A stretch of 58,136 nt of DNA from Deltaproteobacteria bacterium (GCA_021779135.1 JAJYBH010000004.1:1-58136), one strand, 5' to 3'. Shown: positions 1 to 9,786, numbered from the stretch's first letter. A program made the numbers and translations. Notes: generated by a model from the letters alone, not told the origin.

Positions 1-686
1 TCTACATAAACCTCCCCTTTGGCCTGCTGGCACTGATGCTCTCCAGCAGGTTGACCGATCTCCAGGGGGTCGGTCTCCGGGAGGGACTGCGGCGCGCCGT
101 CCATGCGCCACGGTTCATCCTGGCACTGCTTTCCACGGTCTGCTTCTTTATCCAGTCCTTCGGCACCAACCTGGTGTGGCCCTTCTATCTTGAGGCAAAC
201 GGCATCTCCCCCGGCAGAGTCGGGCTGATGATGCTGGTTCCGCCACTGATTCTGATGATGATCGGTCCGGTCTGCGGGCAACTGTCCGACAAGGTGGGGT
301 ATGACAAGATCAGCTGGCTGGGGAGTATCGTGCTGCTGATAGCTTCCCTGGGTCAGGGGATCAGCGGCTCGGTAGTTGTGGGGCTGGTTGGGATCGGCCT
401 TGGACGGGCTCTTTTTCAGGCCGCCAATAATGCCGCGGTGCTCTCTCAGGCACCGGAAGGAACCACAACCGTCGCCTCCGGACTGCTCTCCATCGCCCGC
501 GTTTCCGGGCAGGCGCTGGGAAGCATCCTGGCCGGCACGCTCTGGGGCACCCTGGAACACTCCGGCACGAAGCACGCCTTTCTGGTTGTGAATCTGGTTC
601 TGGCCGCTGTTGCGGCCCTATCGGGGATGTTGATCATCGGTCGCGGCGGATTCGGCCGGATTTCGTTTTTCACGGATAGGAACTGA
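1..686 (+). CDS. MFS transporter, C-terminal part (5' truncated by window edge)
   Basis: The reading frame is open from base 3 and ends at TGA 684-686, so only the C-terminal half of a major facilitator transporter is present. The first visible residues, YINLPFGLLAL, resemble the mid-protein junction of drug:H+ antiporter (DHA2/EmrB-like) proteins. About six hydrophobic helices follow, with a D-K-x-G-x-D-K loop (around base 290) typical of the MFS inter-helix motif. It is an inner-membrane exporter; the substrate cannot be read from the sequence. It converges on the leftward ferredoxin gene 35 bases away. Family call is secure, specificity is not. Confidence 0.8.
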   Translation, partial: YINLPFGLLALMLSSRLTDLQGVGLREGLRRAVHAPRFILALLSTVCFFIQSFGTNLVWPFYLEANGISPGRVGLMMLVPPLILMMIGPVCGQLSDKVGYDKISWLGSIVLLIASLGQGISGSVVVGLVGIGLGRALFQAANNAAVLSQAPEGTTTVASGLLSIARVSGQALGSILAGTLWGTLEHSGTKHAFLVVNLVLAAVAALSGMLIIGRGGFGRISFFTDRN

Positions 687-721
687 TTTCAAAGGTGATC
701 AAGCGAGCGGTAGCGCGTTAT

Positions 722-1576
722 TTACCACAAGTTCGCCGCAACCGGCGACGCGGCGCGATCCTCAAGCCGGATTGCGTTCGCCTTGCAGACGGAGCGGCAG
801 ATTCCGCAGCCATAGCAATAGGTCTGATCGACCACCGCTTTTTTGTTGGAGGCGCTGTAGCTGAGCGCCCCGAACTGGCAGAGACGCATGCACTGCCGGC
901 AGCCGCTGCAAGCCTCGGCGTCGATTTCCGCGACATATTCGGCGCGGAACATGATCGGGACTTCGTGGGTGACGGTGGAACGCATGGCCAGGCAGTCTGT
1001 CCGGTCGCAATTGCAGATCCCGCCGATGAACGGCGTCTGGAAGGTCCAGACCGTGTGACAGAGCCCTTCCAGCTCATGCTCGTGAAAGGCGGCCATGGCT
1101 TCCTCCCTGGTGAGCATTTCGAACTTGCTGTCAATGACCCCGCCGGAAAATTTTTCCTCAAGCGCCTGGAAAACCTCCAGCAGCTTCCCGCCGTTCGGAC
1201 CCAGGCTGATGCCGTAGCAATAGCGTTTCTCCTTGCCCAGCGTCGATTGCCGGCAGATGCAGGCTACACGGGTGATGGAATTGGTAAACTCGAAGATCTG
1301 CTCGATCTCTTCGATCGGCACCACCTGGCCGAAGTGGACCTTTTTCATTCTGCGGCTGATCATGCGGCTGAAGAGGGTTCTGATGAACCAGGGCATCTTC
1401 TTGAGACGGTCGAAGCCCTTGTTCATCCTGGACACCTCCAGCTCCCATGCCTTTGGATCCGCGAACTTCTCCAGAAATTTGAGCCGGCGGAGATCGCTCA
1501 GCATATCCTCGGAGTAGTTCTTGGCCTGCAGGTACCACTTCTCGCCCTCGCCATGCTTCAGGCAGAATTCGCACAT
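722..1576 (-). CDS. Multi-cluster 4Fe-4S ferredoxin-like protein, last gene of the hgc operon
   Basis: A 284-residue cytosolic protein. The C-terminus carries a two-cluster ferredoxin fold: CSGCRQCMRLC and CYGCGICRSVC, each a CxxCxxCxxxC motif. Upstream are further cysteine groups (MCEFC at the start, CIC...YCYG, CNCDRTDC) that could bind another cluster or zinc. The start at 1576 is chosen because AGGAGG lies just upstream; a longer open frame to 1717 would overlap hgcB and has no such site. It lies 86 bases after hgcB on the same strand and probably belongs to the operon. Inference: an electron donor for HgcA/HgcB or corrinoid reduction. Specific function is not recognised. Confidence 0.8.
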   Translation of the reverse strand: MCEFCLKHGEGEKWYLQAKNYSEDMLSDLRRLKFLEKFADPKAWELEVSRMNKGFDRLKKMPWFIRTLFSRMISRRMKKVHFGQVVPIEEIEQIFEFTNSITRVACICRQSTLGKEKRYCYGISLGPNGGKLLEVFQALEEKFSGGVIDSKFEMLTREEAMAAFHEHELEGLCHTVWTFQTPFIGGICNCDRTDCLAMRSTVTHEVPIMFRAEYVAEIDAEACSGCRQCMRLCQFGALSYSASNKKAVVDQTYCYGCGICRSVCKANAIRLEDRAASPVAANLW

Positions 1577-1662
1577 TTCCAACCTCCTCAGTAATCCAGA
1601 TACCCGGCTTTGATCTTGGCCAGAATGCGGACAATAAAATAAAATCCAAGAACATTGTAAAG

Positions 1663-1956
1663 TTAAGAACAGCAACTCCCGCCGTCGAGCTTGCCCAGCT
1701 TGCGCTCCTGCAGCCATTCATTGATCATGCCCGAGGCGCAGCCGACCCCGGAATCCACTGCGATGGCCTTGACCGGGCAGTTCAGTGCACAGGCGCCGCA
1801 TTCCATGCAGGCGTCCAGGTCCGTGACGGAGGCCTTCTTCTCTGCCAGCGAGAAGACCTGATGCGGACAGACCTCCAGGCACCTGCCGCAGCCGATGCAG
1901 GTTGGCTGATCCAGCTTCAGGGTCGCTACGTTTTTCAAGTATCTGAATCCTTTCAT
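1663..1956 (-). CDS. hgcB: Mercury methylation ferredoxin HgcB
   Basis: A 97-residue 2[4Fe-4S] ferredoxin. Cluster motifs are CIGCGRCLEVC (Cys20-30) and CMECGACALNC (Cys50-60). The signature of HgcB over ordinary ferredoxins is present: the extra Cys73 and the vicinal Cys95-Cys96 pair at the extreme C-terminus (GGSCCS). HgcB is known to be required with HgcA for methylmercury formation, reducing the corrinoid and probably handing Hg(II) to it through the Cys tail. AAGGAG precedes the ATG, and the gap to the hgcA stop is 19 bases, so the two are co-transcribed. Call is very secure given the neighbour. Confidence 0.95.
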   Translation of the reverse strand: MKGFRYLKNVATLKLDQPTCIGCGRCLEVCPHQVFSLAEKKASVTDLDACMECGACALNCPVKAIAVDSGVGCASGMINEWLQERKLGKLDGGSCCS

Positions 1957-1975
1957 ACCGAACTCCTTGATTGAT

Positions 1976-3130
1976 TTAAAGAAATCTGCCCGCCAGCAAC
2001 AACAGCAGACTCAGCAGCAGAGCACCACCCATGGCAGGGATGGCAAAACGCATCTCCTTCTTGACTCCCGAACGGGAGGTATAGGGGGAACAGCCGGTAA
2101 AATTGAGTGTGTAGAAGGCGCTGACCGCCGGCAGGGCCAGAAAGGCGGCTACGCTCGACCACGCGCCCCAGGCTTGACCACCAGCCAACAGGTAGAACAA
2201 CACGATCCAGACCAGACCGGCCTCGGCGCCTTTCACGGCAAAACCCCTCCCCGGCAGCCAGGGCAGAAGCACAGGACCGGCAACGATCCCGGACAGACAG
2301 GCTCCCAGCCAGGCCAGAAAAGCCATAGCACCTGCCCGAGGTGTGCTGGAAACAGCAAACAGGATGAACAGCCCGGCCCCGCCCAGGGCAATTGACTTGA
2401 GCGCCAGCACCAGTTCCACCGGGATCAGCACCAGCCGCTCGTAGAGGGTGAACGTCTGTTCCTGCATGGCAGGCGTTGTCACCAGGCCCTTATCCAGATA
2501 CTCCGGCAGATCGGCGGCCCGGATGGCGGCATAGCTGATGTTGAAGCCGCTGCGCCGGGCGACTTCATGAGCCGAGACACCTGGCGCACCAAGGATCGGC
2601 AGGATCAGCCGGCGATGGCTGACGACCTTTGACAATCCGCTGGAGGCGACCCGCCGCACCAGTTCGCCGGTGCCGAAGGTGCCCTTGCCGGCCGCGCACC
2701 AGACATTAATGCCGTATGTCTCCAGTACCAGCAGCCAGCAGTTGCGCCCGGGCAGGGCTTGTCGAACGCAATCGTAGCTCATCTTGTAGTTGGCTGTGAC
2801 CACGACCGGATCAGCCGCATGCGGATGGCCGAGGGCGTAGAGCCCGGGAGGCACCATGTACTCCATCCGTCCGATGCCCCAGCGTGCCTTGCAAGCTCCA
2901 AAATGGTCACCAAGCCCTGGCTCTGATGAGATGCGCGCTACACGTCCAGCCGGGGTTTCCAGCCATTCGATGAAACCGGGAACTTTTTCGGTTATTTCTC
3001 CGCCGCCGGCGGAGGTGGGGGGGCCTCAACAGGGAGGCTTGTCCAGGCCGTCAGGGGAACTGTCGCTGCAAGCGGGGCTTTTCAATTTCTTTCCCGCCGG
3101 CACGGCCATCCTGATTTCCTTGATTTTCAT
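1976..3130 (-). CDS. hgcA: Mercury methylation corrinoid protein HgcA, with in-frame UGA (candidate selenoprotein)
   Basis: 384 codons. Residues 89-150 give a corrinoid-binding domain with the HgcA cap-helix signature NVWCAAGKG (Cys145 is the expected lower-axial cobalt ligand), followed by VVSHRRLILP and a C-terminal membrane region of about five helices. HgcA transfers a methyl group from a corrinoid to Hg(II) at the inner membrane. The ATG at 3130 has TAAGGAGG upstream and lies 19 bases after marR. Codon 35 is TGA (3028-3026), preceded by Cys34 (KPPC-TGA-GPP). Residues 36-88, including family-like ETPAGRV and RWGIGR, contain no ATG, GTG or TTG, so starting at Met89 would lose about a quarter of the protein. 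A SECIS-like hairpin follows the TGA. Family call is certain; selenocysteine at 35 is an inference, the alternative being a nonsense mutation. Confidence 0.93.
2998..3014 (-). promoter_or_regulatory. SECIS-like hairpin after the hgcA UGA codon
   Basis: On the minus strand, CTCCGCC-GGC-GGCGGAG forms a perfect 7-bp stem with a three-base loop beginning GG. Eighteen bases lie between the TGA (3028-3026) and the first loop G, within the 16-37 base range known for bacterial SECIS elements, which sit in the coding region and present apical G residues to SelB. The loop is GGC rather than the E. coli-like GGU, so SelB recognition needs testing. Confidence 0.6.
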
Positions 3131-3149
3131 AGGGCCTCCTTACAGCCAT

Positions 3150-3620
3150 TTACTTGCAACATGCAACAGTATTGTTCTGCGACACTCCACAGCAACCGCT
3201 CGTGGCAAGCGCATCATTCAGCAATCCGAGAGACCTGATTACGGTCTCCTGTTCGAAGGCGGACATGGAAGAAAATATCCGCTCGATATTGTCCGCCATA
3301 TAACGATCGATCCGGCTCAATACATCCTCACCGGCGGCGGTCAGACTCAAATGGCTCACCCGCCGGTCATCGGCAGAAACACGCCGTGACACCAGCCCCT
3401 TGGCCTCCAGTGTCTTCGCCTGGCGGCTGAAGGTGGTCACGTCCATGCCGAGGGCATCCGCAATCTGCTGCATGGACGGATTCTGCAGACGACGGACCTC
3501 GAACAGGATATGACTCTGCACCATCGAAACCTGCTCGCCGCAGCAGTTATCGCAACTGGCCGCATTCAGCAGCCCGAAACGCCGAACAAAGATCTGTAGT
3601 TTTTCACGTACCGATTCCAT
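3150..3620 (-). CDS. Cys-rich MarR-family regulator of the hgc operon
   Basis: A 156-residue MarR-type winged-helix protein. The recognition region is around MQQIADALGMDVTTFSRQAKTL and the wing around VSADDRRVSHLSLT. Unusual are seven cysteines in three groups: SCDNCCG (23, 26, 27), GCCG (143-144) and the terminal ACCK (154-155). Such pairs suit a thiolate metal(loid) or redox sensor. It is the first gene of the operon: GGAG lies 6 bases before the ATG and hgcA starts 19 bases after its stop. A palindrome repeated upstream of itself and at its own 3' end, just before hgcA, is the probable operator. Family secure; inducer unknown (Hg, As or chalcogen species are guesses). Confidence 0.88.
   Translation of the reverse strand: MESVREKLQIFVRRFGLLNAASCDNCCGEQVSMVQSHILFEVRRLQNPSMQQIADALGMDVTTFSRQAKTLEAKGLVSRRVSADDRRVSHLSLTAAGEDVLSRIDRYMADNIERIFSSMSAFEQETVIRSLGLLNDALATSGCCGVSQNNTVACCK
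3152..3167. promoter_or_regulatory. Operator-like palindrome upstream of hgcA
   Basis: ACTTGCA-ACA-TGCAAC contains the inverted repeat TTGCA-N3-TGCAA. It overlaps the last codons of marR and lies about 22 bases before the hgcA ATG. The extended word TTTACTTGCA-N3-TGCAAC recurs 500 bases away upstream of marR. Confidence 0.65.
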
Positions 3621-3651
3621 TGAAACTCCTTTAAAGAACCTTCACACCTTT

Positions 3652-3667
3652 ACTTGCATATTGCAAC
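3652..3667. promoter_or_regulatory. Operator-like palindrome upstream of marR
   Basis: ACTTGCA-TAT-TGCAAC, the second copy of the TTGCA-N3-TGCAA inverted repeat, is centred about 40 bases before the marR ATG, where a promoter is expected. Exact sharing of both half-sites and flanks with the copy before hgcA supports recognition by the MarR dimer. Confidence 0.7.
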
Positions 3668-3697
3668 TATTTTTAGCAAGCCAGGACAACAAAAAAA

Positions 3698-3715
3698 GGC
3701 TGCCTCTTGGCAGCC
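3698..3715. terminator. Hairpin, bidirectional terminator-like
   Basis: GGCTGCC-TCTT-GGCAGCC is a perfect 7-bp stem with seven A before it and four T after it, so it could end transcription on either strand. It stands upstream of the marR operator with no recognised gene ending at it; it may insulate the operon or be left from a lost gene. Confidence 0.55.
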
Positions 3716-4129
3716 CTTTTATGCACTATGCTGGAATGATATTACGGGGTATTCCGGTAACATCCACTGCCTTGTTTCGTTGGAATTACGCTGAAGAACA
3801 GCATGTTAACCCGGCAATCCTTCCCGCCGCATTCAGTTCGGCGCGCTGCTCTCGAACTTCGTGCCGGCAAGCGGGCAAGGCTGAAAAACCTTGGTGAGCA
3901 TTTGACACATCATTAATAACTGTTAAGCTTAAAGTCTGCCCAGATACATGCAGCACGCAGAATCACGCACCTCGGGCAACTTCACCACCACACTACCGGC
4001 TAAAACCTGCGGAAGTGCCCTGGGTTGGTGGCTCAGATCGAATACCCCCGTTGTGCGGCGGACAGAAAGACGGCAAGGCCGCGGGACAGCAGCTTGACAG
4101 TACAAACCACATCAACAGGAGGAGACAGA
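3716..4129. other. Intergenic region, no supported gene
   Basis: The region holds the divergent upstream regions of marR (left) and the dihaem peroxidase (right). A TTGACA hexamer at 3902-3907 could be a -35 element, but no good -10 follows. Short open frames exist; none has a ribosome site together with recognisable protein sequence. Confidence 0.5.
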
Positions 4130-5173
4130 ATGAGACTGATCAGCATGACACTTGCGCTTGTGCTGGCCCTGACAGCAGTCGCCGGCCGGACATTGGCCGC
4201 GGACAACCTCCAGGCAAAGGCCAAGGCCCTTTTCAAACCAATCCCCGACAGAGCGCCCGTTCTGAAGGGAAATCCGTCCACCCCCGCCAAGATCGAGCTG
4301 GGGGCCAAACTCTACTTCGACCCGCGTCTGTCAAAATCGCAACTCATCAGTTGCAACACGTGTCACAACGCCGGGCTCGGCGGGGCAGACCTGCAGATCA
4401 CATCGACCGGTCACGGGTGGCAGAAAGGTCCCCGCAATGCCCCCACCGTGCTCAATTCGGCTTTTAATATTGCTCAGTTCTGGGACGGGCGGGCCAAGGA
4501 TCTGGCCGAACAGGCCAAGGGACCGGTGCAGGCCTCGGTCGAGATGAACAATACGCCCGAATTGGTGCTGGAGACCCTGAACAGCATGCCGGACTACGTC
4601 GCGTATTTCAAAAAGGCTTTCCCCGCCGACAAGAATCCGGTCAGCTTCAATAACATGGCCAAGGCCATTGAGGTCTTCGAGGCAACGCTGATTACCCCGG
4701 ACGCGCCATTCGACCAATATCTCAAGGGAAACAGAAAAGCATTGTCCGCCAAGGAAACCAGTGGCCTTAAACTCTTCATCGACAAGGGCTGCGTCACTTG
4801 TCATGGAGGCCTCAACCTGGGTGGAGCAGGCTATTTCCCCTTCGGCGTGGTTGCAAAACCGGCTGAAGATATACTGCCGCGCGGCGACAAGGGACGTTAT
4901 AAAGTGACCAACACCACCAGCGACGAATACGTATTCAGGGCTCCTTCTTTGCGTAACGTTGCCATCACGGCGCCATATTTCCACTCGGGGGTTGTCTGGA
5001 CCCTGAAAGATGCCGTGGAAGTCATGGGTTCGGCCCAGTTCGGCATCCGGATCAGCGACGGCGAAGCCAATACTATCACGGCCTTTCTGGGCAGCTTGAC
5101 CGGCAGACAGCCCAAGATCGTCTACCCGATCCTGCCTGCAAGCACGGAGACGACACCCCGACCCGTGCTGTAA
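4130..5173 (+). CDS. Periplasmic dihaem cytochrome c peroxidase (MacA/CcpA-type)
   Basis: 347 residues. A Sec signal peptide (MRLISMTLALVLALTAVAGR...LAA) precedes the mature protein. Two c-haem motifs, CNTCH (75-79) and CVTCH (221-225), define the bacterial dihaem peroxidase fold, with spacing and length matching CcpA/MacA. It reduces H2O2 in the periplasm with electrons from small cytochromes; the Geobacter homologue MacA also sits in the electron path to outer-membrane cytochromes. The start at 4130 follows AGGAGG and begins the signal peptide; an earlier in-frame ATG at 4025 has neither. A strong terminator follows. Homologue choice within the family is not certain. Confidence 0.92.
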   Translation: MRLISMTLALVLALTAVAGRTLAADNLQAKAKALFKPIPDRAPVLKGNPSTPAKIELGAKLYFDPRLSKSQLISCNTCHNAGLGGADLQITSTGHGWQKGPRNAPTVLNSAFNIAQFWDGRAKDLAEQAKGPVQASVEMNNTPELVLETLNSMPDYVAYFKKAFPADKNPVSFNNMAKAIEVFEATLITPDAPFDQYLKGNRKALSAKETSGLKLFIDKGCVTCHGGLNLGGAGYFPFGVVAKPAEDILPRGDKGRYKVTNTTSDEYVFRAPSLRNVAITAPYFHSGVVWTLKDAVEVMGSAQFGIRISDGEANTITAFLGSLTGRQPKIVYPILPASTETTPRPVL

Positions 5174-5207
5174 ATTACCATCCCGCCGCACTGCTGTTTG
5201 ACGTAGT

Positions 5208-5240
5208 AAAGGCGTCTCCTTTGTACAGGTGACGCCTTTA
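5208..5240. terminator. Bidirectional terminator between peroxidase and ABC-F genes
   Basis: AAAGGCGTC pairs with GACGCCTTT across a 14-base loop, flanked by A and T runs. It lies between two convergent genes and can serve both. Confidence 0.8.
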
Positions 5241-5301
5241 TTGATTGTTGGGGTTGCCCCTGGATGGCCTGCTCGTTAAGGGAGCGGTCTGGAGGGTAGC
5301 C

Positions 5302-7260
5302 TTACCCCGACAACCCTTCCCATTCACCATACAACCCCTCCAGCCGCGCATTCAGCTCGGCATGGCGCTCACCGCCGGCCTTGCCCCGCTCCAGGTCGTC
5401 AAAGAAACCGGGCTGGCCCATCTCCGCTTCCAGGCGGGTGATCTCGGACTCTGTGCGGGCGATCTCCCGCTCTATCTCGCCCAGCCGCTTCTGGCGTTTG
5501 TCGTCCTCGCGCTTGCGTTGCTTTTCCTCTTCGCGGCCGCGCTTGCGCTCGTCCTTGGGCTGTTCGGGCAATGCAGCCGGGGCGGCGGGGTTGCGGGTCT
5601 CTTCACTGCCCGAGCTTCCGGGCTGGACAGTAGAGGCGCCGGCCAGCCCCTCTTTTTTGGCGAGAAAGTATTCGTAATCGCCGTAATAGTTCTCCAGGCC
5701 GCCGCCTTCCACCTCGATGATGCGGGTGGCCAGGCCGTTGACGAAGTAACGGTCGTGGGAGACGAAGACCACCGTGCCCTCAAAACTCTTCAGGGCATCC
5801 AGCAATACCTCCTTGCTGAACAGGTCCAGGTGGTTGGTCGGCTCATCCATCAAGAGCAGGTTGGAGGGGCGCAGCAGCATCTTGGCCAGGGCCAGGCGGT
5901 TGCGCTCGCCGCCCGAGAGCACGCCGACCCGCTTGTGGATGTCGTCGCCGGCAAACAGGAAGGCGCCCAGGATATCGCGCAGTTTCGGCACCATCTCGTA
6001 GGGGGCATCGGCGTAGAGCTCGTCCCAGGCGCTGCGGCTGAAATCGAGCACATTGGCCTGGTCCTGGGCGAAGTAGTCCATGGACACATTGTGCCCCAGG
6101 ATCCGCTCGCCCCCCTGGAACTCGGCCCCGGCCAGCACCGCCATCAGCGTGGATTTTCCGGCCCCGTTGTGGCCGACCAGCGCGACCCGCTCACCCTTTT
6201 CGACCGTCAGGTGGATGTTATCCAGCACAACGTGGCTGCCGTAGGACTTGGTCAACTCCTTCAGTTCCACAACGATCTTGCCGCTCTTGGGGGCCTCGGG
6301 GAAATTGAAGCGGATCCGCTTGCGCTCGGGCGGGATAACAATACGCTCGACCTTCTCCAGCTGCTTGATGCGCGACTGCACCAGCGAGGCCTTGTTGGCC
6401 TGGTAGCGGAAACGGCGGATGAAATCCTCGGTCTTGCCGACCTCCTCATCCTGGATGCGCTTGGCCTCGCGCAGGGCCGAGATGCGCTCCTCGCGCTGGA
6501 CCAGATAGCGGGAATAGCTGCAGTGATAATCCGTAATAGTGTGGTTCCAGACCTCGGCGATGCGGCTGCAGACCTGATCCATGAAGAAGCGGTCGTGGGA
6601 GACCAGAATCACCGAGCCGGGGTAGGAACAGAGGTACTCCTCCAGCCAGTTGCGGGCCTCGATATCCAGGTGATTGGTCGGTTCGTCCAGGAGCAGCACG
6701 TCCGGGCGCTGCAGCAGCAGCCGGGCCAGGGCGATGCGCATCTGCCAGCCGCCGGAGAACTCGCCGCAATCCCGGTACCAGTCTGCCTGCTGAAACCCCA
6801 GGCCCTTGAGCACCGTGCCGATCTCGGCCTCCATGGTATATCCGCCGCCGTGGCGGAACTGTTCCTGCAGCTCGCCGTAGCGGTGGAGGAGGTTGTCATG
6901 TAGGGGCGACCGGCCGGTCGCCCCTACGGTGGAATTATTTTCAAGATCCTGTCCGATCCGGTGCAGCTCCTCCTCCATGGCCAGCAGCTCGCCAAAGGCG
7001 GAGCGCGCCTCGTGGAACAGCAGGCAGCCGGAGGTGACGATGCCGTCCTGGGGTAGATAGGAGGCCCGGGCGCCACGGGCGAACTGGATCTCGCCCGAGG
7101 TCGGTTCGGAAAGCCCGGCGATGATCTTCATCAGGGTCGATTTGCCGGCGCCGTTCTCGCCGACCAGGGCTACGCGTTCGCGTTTTTTCAGGTGCCAGGA
7201 GATGTTGGTGAAGAGCGGATTTCCGGCAAAGTCTTTGGAGAGTTGTTTGAGATGGAGCAT
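5302..7260 (-). CDS. ABC-F family ATPase (Uup/YheS-like)
   Basis: 652 residues with two ABC domains in one chain and no membrane segments, the ABC-F layout (ribosome-associated translation factors). Walker A motifs are GENGAGKST and GHNGAGKST; signature sequences are FSGGWQMRIALARLLL and LSGGERNRLALAKMLL; both have LLLDEPTNHLD-type Walker B. A charged C-terminal coiled coil (RKRGREEEKQRKREDD region) resembles the Uup/YheS tail. Start 7260 matches the usual MLHLKQLSK beginning; the ribosome site is weak. A 28-bp perfect palindrome at 6900-6927 is translated in frame within the first ABC domain's accessory helices, adding about ten unusual residues (STVGATGRSP). Subfamily is not resolved. Confidence 0.92.
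   Translation of the reverse strand: MLHLKQLSKDFAGNPLFTNISWHLKKRERVALVGENGAGKSTLMKIIAGLSEPTSGEIQFARGARASYLPQDGIVTSGCLLFHEARSAFGELLAMEEELHRIGQDLENNSTVGATGRSPLHDNLLHRYGELQEQFRHGGGYTMEAEIGTVLKGLGFQQADWYRDCGEFSGGWQMRIALARLLLQRPDVLLLDEPTNHLDIEARNWLEEYLCSYPGSVILVSHDRFFMDQVCSRIAEVWNHTITDYHCSYSRYLVQREERISALREAKRIQDEEVGKTEDFIRRFRYQANKASLVQSRIKQLEKVERIVIPPERKRIRFNFPEAPKSGKIVVELKELTKSYGSHVVLDNIHLTVEKGERVALVGHNGAGKSTLMAVLAGAEFQGGERILGHNVSMDYFAQDQANVLDFSRSAWDELYADAPYEMVPKLRDILGAFLFAGDDIHKRVGVLSGGERNRLALAKMLLRPSNLLLMDEPTNHLDLFSKEVLLDALKSFEGTVVFVSHDRYFVNGLATRIIEVEGGGLENYYGDYEYFLAKKEGLAGASTVQPGSSGSEETRNPAAPAALPEQPKDERKRGREEEKQRKREDDKRQKRLGEIEREIARTESEITRLEAEMGQPGFFDDLERGKAGGERHAELNARLEGLYGEWEGLSG
6900..6927. 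repeat. 28-bp perfect palindrome inserted in the ABC-F coding sequence
   Basis: GTAGGGGCGACCGG followed by its exact reverse complement. Such GGGGCGACC palindromes resemble dispersed REP-like elements. Here it is carried in frame inside a conserved gene, encoding part of STVGATGRSP in a linker, so it has been tolerated as protein sequence. Confidence 0.75.
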
Positions 7261-7331
7261 GAGGGTAGTTGTAGCATGAAATGGTGGTTGTCGGCAAGCG
7301 GGTGAGCCGATTGGTGCAACTTTGCGGCAAA

Positions 7332-7359
7332 TTGACAATGAGCTAAACGATGCTACAGT
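7332..7359 (+). promoter_or_regulatory. Probable sigma-70 promoter of katG
   Basis: TTGACA, a 16-base spacer, then TACAGT. It lies about 160 bases before the katG ATG, leaving a long leader that contains a CACAGAG-type inverted repeat. No PerR or OxyR site was recognised. Confidence 0.5.
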
Positions 7360-7376
7360 TTAATAAAAAAGCATGC

Positions 7377-7446
7377 GGACACAGAGATCACAGAGTAAAA
7401 TCGAGTTTTTTCGGGTGATCTCTCCATGTTCGCTGTGACCTCTGAG
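7377..7446. repeat. CACAGAG-type imperfect inverted repeat upstream of katG
   Basis: The left arm reads GGACACAGAGATCACAGAG and the right arm is an imperfect reverse complement (CGCTGTGACCTCTGAG). It is related in sequence to the larger element downstream of katG at 9834-9963, so katG is bracketed by members of one repeat family. Confidence 0.5.
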
Positions 7447-7499
7447 ACTGACAGCCGTATTAGATAAATCCCTGGTTAACGGTAGGCATCCGAACCTGA

Positions 7500-9713
<2,214 letters not shown>

Positions 9714-9753
9714 GCGTGGCATAGACGTCTTTGAGAACAGTGAAATGATGTAA

Positions 9754-9786
9754 TAAGGGCGCCCCCGACTTTCGGAGACGCCCTTA
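9754..9786 (+). terminator. katG rho-independent terminator
   Basis: TAAGGGCG pairs with CGCCCTTA across a 17-base loop that can fold further, followed by TTTG. It starts about 40 bases after the katG stop. Confidence 0.75.

Noticed and set aside
3017-3023. A run of seven G (C on the hgcA strand) next to the hgcA TGA, suggesting a frameshift
   Set aside because: The N-terminal segment and the conserved HgcA body are in the same frame, 264 bases apart from ATG 3130 to ATG 2866. No frameshift is needed; only the TGA interrupts.
3661-3897. 78-codon rightward open frame upstream of the peroxidase gene
   Set aside because: No ribosome site, no recognisable protein, and it runs through the terminator-like hairpin and the marR operator.
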